The position numbers and the translations under genes are program-made. From assembly GCA_016200125.1 (NCBI GenBank), contig JACQFK010000155.1, forward strand, positions 1 through 9,770: 9,770 bases of DNA. Direction: 5' to 3'. The notes under the pieces are model-generated. The model searched no databases and was not told the origin of the DNA. It saw only the letters and a list, made by a program, of their open reading frames with translations. The stretch is from Planctomycetota bacterium. Its GTDB lineage: Bacteria > Planctomycetota > MHYJ01 > JACPRB01. Shown here in pieces: positions 5,001-9,770 of the stretch. Position 1 is the stretch's first letter; each line of letters begins with the position of its first letter.

Positions 5001-7220
5001 TTAGGTCGTTGCCTTCTTCCGGCGGGCGCGGCGCCAGAGGACCACGCCGAGGGCCAGGACGGCGACCCAGGGGCCCGCGAGCGAGACGCCCACGAAGAGC
5101 TTCTCGACCGACCAGAGCAGGCCGGTCCAGCTGTTGGCAAAGGTGTCGCGGATCGTCTTGAGGAGCCCGTGCTCCTCGCCGATGAGCTGGGGCGGCGAGA
5201 TCAGCGCGAGCTCGATCTCGGCCCGCTCGCGGAGGAGCTGGGGGCCGCCGTCGGAGGAGACCGAGGGCAGGATGTGGTTCACGTTCGCGTTCTTCACCTT
5301 GCCCGCCGACTTGAGAGAGTCGACCAGCGCGGCGAACTTGTCCGCGTCGACCTGGGCCCTCAGGGTGGCGGACATGCCGTCGCTGCGGCCGGTGAGGGAA
5401 CCGTCGACGATCTTGCCGCCTGCGGCCTCGACCGCGCGGCGCGAGTTCTGGTAGGCGCTCTCGACCTCGGGCGTCTCGACCAGGATCTGTGACCGCCGCG
5501 TGACGAAAAGCGGCGGCGAGTTGACGGTGAAGTCGACGATCGCCTGCTCCTTGCGCAGAGGGGCGTCGGCCTTCGGGGTGCTTTCGTTTCCGCCCCGCGC
5601 GGTCCGCTGCTGGTTCACGGTGTCGTTGGTCACCGTGCCCAGCTTCCGGAGCGCGTCGCGGAGGGCCGGGAACTTCTCGGAGTCGACGCGGCCGCGGATC
5701 GTGCCCGTCGAGGAGCCGTCGCTCTGCCGGGTCATCTTGGAGTCGACGACCTGCCCGCCGGCGTCCGTGATGTCCTTCTGGGCGCGGACGTAGACGTCGT
5801 CCGGATCCTTCGCCGTGAGGGCGATGTTGGACTGGAGCGTCTGGACGTACTCGAAGGGCTGGCCGAGGTCCTTCTCGGAGATGCGGAGCGTGATCGTCGA
5901 CATGCCGACTTGATTGTCGTAGTACTTGATCTCGCCCTTGATCTGCTCGATGGCCTCGTTGGTGTTGCCGAGCTGGACCTCGACGTCCATGAGCTCCTTC
6001 ACGCTGCCCTTCCCGTCGGCGAGGAGCTTGGCCAGGCGCTCGGCGAGGATCTTCTTGCTGTTCAGGCGCGTCTCGAGGTCGATGTAGGCCTTCGTGATGT
6101 CCTGCGAGCCGATGCTCTGGTTCTGGATGGTGCCGAACTCCTTGAGCTTCGCGAGGAAGGCCTCGAAGCGCTCGGGGAGCATGCGGACCGTGACGGTCGC
6201 GCGGATCTTGCCGTTGGCCATCTTCTGGGTGTTGGCGCCGGCGATCTGGCCCCTCTCGGCGTTGACGTAGTCGTTGAGCCTGGTGTAGGTGGCCTCGTAG
6301 GACTCGACCTCGAGCGAGACGTCGCCGGTGCGGATGATCTTGCGGGTGTCCTGGACGGCGGCGGGCTCCGGGGCTCTCGCGCCTCCGCCGCGGGCGACCA
6401 GGTTTTCGCGGGCGCCGTTCTGCTGCTGAGCTTCCTGCAACTTGCCGGATCTCTCCAAGCTGTCCAGCTGGCGGTTCACGCCCAGGTTCTCGCCCTTCGC
6501 CTCGCCGGCCTTGCCGCCGAAGCCAGCACCGCCGCCCGTCATCGACTTCAACTGATCGTTGAGCTTCCGATCGGCGTTGCGCGGACCCGCATAAGAGAGA
6601 TGCTCCACGCCCTTCTCCAGGGCTTCATCCGACTTCCGCCTTCCTTCTCCGCCGAAGGCCCAGGCGGCCTTGTCGCCATTCTCTCCAAGATCCCGCTTGA
6701 AGAAGTAGGCGAATTCCTTCCCCGGGGGAGGACTGCCCACGGCGCGGACATCCAGGGAGACGCCGTCGCTGACGGCATCAACTATTGTCCTGCCCGAGAT
6801 CTCCCGGTTCGCCCTGTTCACCACGTCCACGCCGAAGTCCTGCTGAAACTCCGATGTCGCACTTGCGAGCGACCTGATGCCGGCAAGCTCGCTGAACGCG
6901 TTGCCCAGGAACACGAGCGCCACCGCGGCGGCGATCGAGGCCGTGATCTTCAAGACTCGCTTGCCCACGGGAAATCTCCTTTTCTTGGTCTGGCCTGCCG
7001 CGCGGAAGCGGGCGATCAGGCGGTCCTCGAGGTCGGCGGGCGGCGCGTCGGGGGCGATGGCCCCGCGGGCCCAGGCCGAGAAGGCGCGCGCGTCGCGGAG
7101 CAGCTCCGCGCAGGAGGCGCAGCCGGCCGCGTGCTGGTCGGCCTCGCGCCGCTCGTCGGCACTGAGGCCGCCGGCGACGTGCAGGTCCGCGATCGATTCC
7201 ATCCGTTCATGCAGGCTCAT
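5001..7220 (-). CDS. Membrane anti-sigma factor: zinc-finger ZAS domain plus DUF4349-type exported domain
   Basis: This 739-residue protein begins with an anti-sigma zinc-finger (zf-HC2) domain: residues 14-40 with the signature H30-x3-C34-x2-C37, the metal-binding motif that holds ECF sigma factors. A basic segment (KKRRFPVGKR) precedes a TM helix at ~89-109, so the finger is cytoplasmic and the rest is outside. After a low-complexity region (~120-290, Gly/Asn/Lys-rich) comes a DUF4349-like region (~294-450): an alpha/beta unit starting RKIIRTGDVSLEVESYEATY, then a helical hairpin with ETRLNSKKILAERLAKLLAD. Two further copies of the alpha/beta unit follow (~471-536 and ~577-651), both with GG(Q/K)IVD, a Ser-Asp-Gly turn, R-V-D or Q-V-D, KF-AL-D-L and a G-x-V end. 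A second TM (~710-731) and RRARRKKATT close the protein with its tail inside. Its start overlaps the sigma gene by 14 nt and has an excellent SD, as expected for a coupled sigma/anti-sigma pair. Likely job: sense an envelope signal and release the sigma factor. Confidence 0.9.
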   Translation of the reverse strand: MSLHERMESIADLHVAGGLSADERREADQHAAGCASCAELLRDARAFSAWARGAIAPDAPPADLEDRLIARFRAAGQTKKRRFPVGKRVLKITASIAAAVALVFLGNAFSELAGIRSLASATSEFQQDFGVDVVNRANREISGRTIVDAVSDGVSLDVRAVGSPPPGKEFAYFFKRDLGENGDKAAWAFGGEGRRKSDEALEKGVEHLSYAGPRNADRKLNDQLKSMTGGGAGFGGKAGEAKGENLGVNRQLDSLERSGKLQEAQQQNGARENLVARGGGARAPEPAAVQDTRKIIRTGDVSLEVESYEATYTRLNDYVNAERGQIAGANTQKMANGKIRATVTVRMLPERFEAFLAKLKEFGTIQNQSIGSQDITKAYIDLETRLNSKKILAERLAKLLADGKGSVKELMDVEVQLGNTNEAIEQIKGEIKYYDNQVGMSTITLRISEKDLGQPFEYVQTLQSNIALTAKDPDDVYVRAQKDITDAGGQVVDSKMTRQSDGSSTGTIRGRVDSEKFPALRDALRKLGTVTNDTVNQQRTARGGNESTPKADAPLRKEQAIVDFTVNSPPLFVTRRSQILVETPEVESAYQNSRRAVEAAGGKIVDGSLTGRSDGMSATLRAQVDADKFAALVDSLKSAGKVKNANVNHILPSVSSDGGPQLLRERAEIELALISPPQLIGEEHGLLKTIRDTFANSWTGLLWSVEKLFVGVSLAGPWVAVLALGVVLWRRARRKKATT

Positions 7221-7755
7221 GTCGACTCCTCCACCAGGGCGCGAGCTCGGCCCGCAGCTTCGCGACGCCGCGGGCCACGAGCCCGCGCAGAGACCCGTTG
7301 GCTAACCCGGTCAACTTCTCGATGGCCCCGTACTCCAGGCCGTTGAGGAGGTGCAGCGTCACCGGCACCCGGTAGCGCTCCGGCAGCCGCGCGAGGGCCT
7401 TCTGGACCTCCTCGCGCGCCTCCTCGGGATCCGCCGTATCCACCGGCGCCGCGCGGTCCGGCAACGACGGCATCAGGTCGGCCCGTCCCGCGACCTCCGC
7501 CTGGCGCCAGGCCAGCCGCCGCGCCACCGTCAGCAGCCAGCCCCGGAAGGCCTCCGGCTGCTTCAGGTCCTTCAGCGACTCCCACGCGCGCAGGAAGGTC
7601 TCCTGCACCAGGTCCTCCGTCCATCCCGGGTCCTTCACCCAGCCGTAGACGGAGGCCCACACCAGCCGCGCGTGGGCGCGGATCAGGTCCTCGAACGCAG
7701 CGCGGTCGCCCGCCTGCGCCCGCCGGACGAGGGCCAATTCCTCAGTCGGCTCCAT
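7207..7755 (-). CDS. ECF-type RNA polymerase sigma factor (sigma-70 family)
   Basis: The 182-residue product has the size and layout of an ECF sigma factor. Region 2 (~residues 22-90) contains DLIRAHARLVWASVYGWVKD, then WTEDLVQETFLRAWESL, the polymerase-binding and -10 recognition segment, then FRGWLLTVARRLAWRQ. Region 4 (~120-175) contains LPERYRVPVTLHLLNGLEY and a helix-turn-helix ending GSLRGLVARGVAKLRAEL, which reads the -35 element. There is no region 1.1 or 3. The start at 7755 gives the usual short N-terminus (EELALVRRAQAGDRAAFEDL). The SD before it is weak (AGAGA). The gene overlaps its downstream anti-sigma partner by 14 nt, the classic ECF arrangement. Such factors often autoregulate; a promoter would have to lie in 7756-7813 or within the upstream gene, but none could be assigned with confidence. 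The ECF subgroup was not determined. Confidence 0.95.
   Translation of the reverse strand: MEPTEELALVRRAQAGDRAAFEDLIRAHARLVWASVYGWVKDPGWTEDLVQETFLRAWESLKDLKQPEAFRGWLLTVARRLAWRQAEVAGRADLMPSLPDRAAPVDTADPEEAREEVQKALARLPERYRVPVTLHLLNGLEYGAIEKLTGLANGSLRGLVARGVAKLRAELAPWWRSRHEPA
7226..7232 (-). promoter_or_regulatory. Strong Shine-Dalgarno site of the anti-sigma gene
   Basis: GGAGGAG on the minus strand lies 5 nt before the ATG at 7220-7218. It is inside the 3' end of the sigma-factor gene, so the anti-sigma is translated from the same message with its own strong initiation site. This fixes the anti-sigma start. Confidence 0.8.
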
Positions 7756-7761
7756 TCAGGT

Positions 7762-7777
7762 CTCTATGAGAATAGAG
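7762..7777. promoter_or_regulatory. 6-bp perfect inverted repeat just upstream of the sigma-factor start
   Basis: CTCTAT-GAGA-ATAGAG is a perfect 6-bp inverted repeat with a 4-nt loop, 6 nt before the sigma ATG on the minus strand. In the RNA the hairpin would include the AGAGA that is the only SD-like sequence for the sigma gene, so it could lower translation, or it could be an operator half-site pair. It is short enough to be chance. Confidence 0.35.
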
Positions 7778-7813
7778 GGCGATGGGGATGGGAGAGCACG
7801 GAGAAAGTGGAAT

Positions 7814-8623
7814 TCATCCCTGAAAGGGAACCGCCTTGCGGGGCGCCCCTACCGCCTTGGGCATCAGCAGCTTGCCGAGGACCCGGCACCACTGGCGGCG
7901 CAGCAGGCCCGGGCGGACCTGCGGATAGAGCGGCTCGAACACGGCGCGCGTTCTCGGCGGAAGCATGGGAAGGATCGACTCCGGCCCCGACGAGACGCCG
8001 ATCATCTCGCCCATCCTCAGGAGATTCACCGAGTGGCGCGGCACGTTGTCCGTCAGCGCCGCCTGCTCCTCCTCGATCGCGCGGCTGAACTGCTCCATCA
8101 GGCCCCGCTTCTCCGAGAAGGGCATCCCCATGATGCGGTAGGTCTTGCTCATGTAGGCCAGGTGGAGCCGCTTCTCGTCGTCCGTCATCGGCGCGCACTG
8201 CTTCTCGACGTTCTCCAGCAGGCTGAACCCGAAGTAGGTCTGCATCCAGACCGGGATCTTCACCTTCTGGTGGCGCTGCTGGATCTGGCGGAGCGTCTCG
8301 CGGACCCTGGCGCCGGAGATCCCGCCCGTCGGCTGCAGGCCCGAATCGGTGACGTCGCGGATGAACAGGTCGGTCATGTAGAACGAGGTCGCCATCGCCT
8401 TGAAGGTCTTGAAGCGCGGCGGATAGTTCGTGTCGTGAATCGTGATGAAGTCGCGCAGCAGGAAGAAGTTCAGGTAGGCGCCGATCCCGGGACGGTAGCC
8501 GCAACGGAACCAGAGGCGGCTGACGAGGTCGAGCTCCGCCGGAAACTCCGGCCCCAGCATGGAGTTGTCGAACTTTTCGTAGGGCGGATCGAACAGCCGA
8601 AAGAGCTCCAGGTAGGAGGTCAT
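7814..8623 (-). CDS. Protein resembling the MpaB / DUF2236 (rubber-oxygenase-like) family
   Basis: The 269-residue product has no signal peptide and is largely helical. The segment R89-DVTDSGLQPTGG followed by VRETLRQIQQRH118 resembles the core of the ER-bound oxygenase MpaB/rubber oxygenase domain (DUF2236), where an Arg and a His a short distance apart sit near the heme. LAYMSKTYRIMGMPFS then matches the usual late helix of that family in spacing. The resemblance is by eye and the sequence is divergent, so enzymatic activity is not assured. The ATG at 8623 overlaps the TGA of the upstream hydrolase gene as ATGA, indicating translational coupling in one operon. A small inverted repeat TCCCT-GAA-AGGGA (7817-7829) sits over its last codons. 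An alternative is a planctomycete-specific protein of unknown role. Confidence 0.8.
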   Translation of the reverse strand: MTSYLELFRLFDPPYEKFDNSMLGPEFPAELDLVSRLWFRCGYRPGIGAYLNFFLLRDFITIHDTNYPPRFKTFKAMATSFYMTDLFIRDVTDSGLQPTGGISGARVRETLRQIQQRHQKVKIPVWMQTYFGFSLLENVEKQCAPMTDDEKRLHLAYMSKTYRIMGMPFSEKRGLMEQFSRAIEEEQAALTDNVPRHSVNLLRMGEMIGVSSGPESILPMLPPRTRAVFEPLYPQVRPGLLRRQWCRVLGKLLMPKAVGAPRKAVPFQG

Positions 8624-9588
8624 CGCTCTTGGCGGGCCTCGTCCTGGACCCGCCCGGCGCGGAGCACGTAGGCGTCCAGCGGCGTCAGGCCGTACTCCTT
8701 CATGAGGTCTTCGACCGTCAGCTCGGGATCCAACGACGCCACCGTGAACCAGTCGTCCTCCTTGTACCAGGTGACCTGGACGCGGCCGGCGTACTTCTTC
8801 TCCATCTGCCTCGCCTTCGCGGCGTTGAAGTCCGTCTCGAAGAGCCGCTTCCCGAGCGGGAGCGCCGCGCCCGCCCAGGGCTTCCCGGGGTCGCTGGCGT
8901 CGAGGACGTCCCCCGTGATGTCGTAGATCCGCGAGGGGCGCGAGATCGTCGACGTGACGACGAAGACCTTGTTCTGCCAGGCCAGCGAAGGGAGCTGCCG
9001 CGCCGCGGGATAGGCCGAAGGCCAGAAGATGATCTGCGCCCCCTTCTCCCGGAGCCGGATCCAGGACTCGCGCCAGTTGACGTCGAAGCAGATCTGGATC
9101 CCGATCCGGCCGAAGTCCGTGTCGAACACGGGCGGATCGACCGCGCCGGGGCAGACGCCATCCTTGAGCTCGTCCTCCGTGGGATGGATCTTGTGGTACC
9201 GGCCCACGACGCGCCCTTCCCGGTCGAGCAGCACGGCGGTGTTGTGGACCGTCCCGCCCTCCCGCGTCTTGAGGGGGCAGATGACGTAGGAGGAGTGCTC
9301 GCGCGCCCAGGCGCCCACCCGTTCCGTCGTCGGGCCGGGCACGGTTTCGGGTTCTCCGCGCGTCAGCGTCTCGGGCAGGCAGGCGATGTCGGGCTTGAAG
9401 GACGCCGCCCGCGTGAGCCGCTCCAGCGTCGCCTCGACCCGCTGCTTCTCGCCGATCCCGTCCTGGGAGATCGTCACCACGCGGACGACGCGGTCGCGCC
9501 TGGGCGGCGCCTTCGCCTGCGGTTCGACGGGGCCGGAGGCGCAGCCGGCCAGGGAGAAGGCGAGCAGGAGCGCGATCCGGGCCGCCAT
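8620..9588 (-). CDS. Lipoprotein carbon-nitrogen hydrolase (nitrilase superfamily)
   Basis: The 322-residue product begins with a signal peptide and lipobox SLAGC, with lipidation at Cys16, so it should be membrane-anchored outside the cytoplasm. The nitrilase-superfamily catalytic set is intact: Glu73 in CLPETL, Lys133 in RYHKIHP and Cys167 in GIQICFD, with the second conserved Glu likely Glu140. This fold cleaves C-N bonds of amides, nitriles or carbamoyl groups by a covalent thioester; the substrate here cannot be told. The region after the active site (FWPSAYPAARQLPSLAWQNK) matches the family's structural strand and helix. The last ~60 residues are an extension ending in charged helix. 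It starts 6 nt after the DUF1501 stop and its own stop overlaps the MpaB-like start, so it sits in the middle of an operon. Most relatives are cytosolic, so a lipidated form is less common. Confidence 0.9.
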   Translation of the reverse strand: MAARIALLLAFSLAGCASGPVEPQAKAPPRRDRVVRVVTISQDGIGEKQRVEATLERLTRAASFKPDIACLPETLTRGEPETVPGPTTERVGAWAREHSSYVICPLKTREGGTVHNTAVLLDREGRVVGRYHKIHPTEDELKDGVCPGAVDPPVFDTDFGRIGIQICFDVNWRESWIRLREKGAQIIFWPSAYPAARQLPSLAWQNKVFVVTSTISRPSRIYDITGDVLDASDPGKPWAGAALPLGKRLFETDFNAAKARQMEKKYAGRVQVTWYKEDDWFTVASLDPELTVEDLMKEYGLTPLDAYVLRAGRVQDEARQER

Positions 9589-9594
9589 GGCCCC

Positions 9595-9770
9595 TCAGGC
9601 GAGGATCGAGCTCACGATCTTCGCCTCCTCCTCCACGCCCGTGAGCCGCTGATCGAGGCCCTGGAACTTGTAGATCAGCCGCTTGTGATCCATCCCCAGC
9701 AGGTGGAGAATCGTCGCGTTGATGTCCCGGATGTGCACCGGGTCCTTCAGGATGTTGTAGCTGAAGTCGT
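9595..9770 (-). CDS. C-terminal 57 residues of a DUF1501 protein (truncated by the window edge)
   Basis: The frame runs from the right edge to TGA at 9597-9595. The visible part includes [39 protein letters not shown] and ends KIVSSILA. This is the characteristic end of DUF1501 proteins, alkaline-phosphatase-fold relatives of sulfatases that are abundant in planctomycetes, usually exported and often paired with a cytochrome-like DUF1549/DUF1553 partner gene. The catalytic N-terminal part is outside the window. The next gene starts only 6 nt downstream, so this protein heads (or is part of) the operon with the hydrolase. Confidence 0.85.
   Translation of the reverse strand, partial: DFSYNILKDPVHIRDINATILHLLGMDHKRLIYKFQGLDQRLTGVEEEAKIVSSILA

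Noticed and set aside
5910..7346. Long + strand open frame opposite the anti-sigma and sigma genes
   Set aside because: The same antisense effect; it covers two well-recognised genes on the other strand and shows no family motif.

Overview
The window is GC-rich DNA, about two thirds G+C by eye, and densely packed with genes. It most likely comes from an uncultured planctomycete or a close relative. The best taxonomic clues are the C-terminus of a DUF1501 protein at the right edge, an ECF sigma / anti-sigma pair, a SUMF1-type lipoprotein, and a secreted protein ending in a calcium-binding repeat plus a Gly-rich, Cys-containing C-terminal sorting signal. This assignment is an inference from gene content; there is no rRNA or other phylogenetic marker.

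Layout. On the + strand, positions 1-428 hold the end of a secreted, surface-sorted protein. Positions 514-1451 hold a PPi-type phosphofructokinase gene (pfp) that looks broken: an internal piece is missing near the N-terminus and the frame changes there. All genes to the right are on the - strand and converge on pfp. Between the two directions lies a roughly 155-bp imperfect palindrome (1453-1607). Reading the - strand in transcription order from the right edge, the genes are: the DUF1501 C-terminus (9595-9770), a lipoprotein nitrilase-superfamily hydrolase (8620-9588), a protein resembling the MpaB/DUF2236 oxygenase family (7814-8623), an ECF sigma factor (7207-7755), a large membrane anti-sigma factor with a DUF4349-type exported domain (5001-7220), an unrecognised secreted protein (3221-4927), and a SUMF1 plus beta-propeller lipoprotein (1602-3224).

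How the genes may work together. The minus-strand genes form two or three tight units. DUF1501, hydrolase and MpaB-like genes are separated by 6 nt or overlap by 4 nt. The sigma and anti-sigma genes overlap by 14 nt, and the anti-sigma has a strong Shine-Dalgarno site inside the sigma gene. The unknown secreted protein and the SUMF1/propeller lipoprotein overlap by 3 nt (TTGA). The simplest reading is a cell-envelope module: an ECF sigma factor is held by a two-TM anti-sigma whose exported part contains three related alpha/beta repeats and a helical hairpin, and the sigma-controlled targets may include the secreted proteins beside it. That regulatory link is inferred from position only.

Most worth checking are the pfp deletion (real pseudogene or assembly error), the unusual architecture of the anti-sigma factor, the uncharacterised secreted protein with its SUMF1/propeller partner, the C-terminal sorting signal, and the palindromic element between the convergent genes. 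I saw no tRNA, rRNA, CRISPR array, transposase or phage gene.
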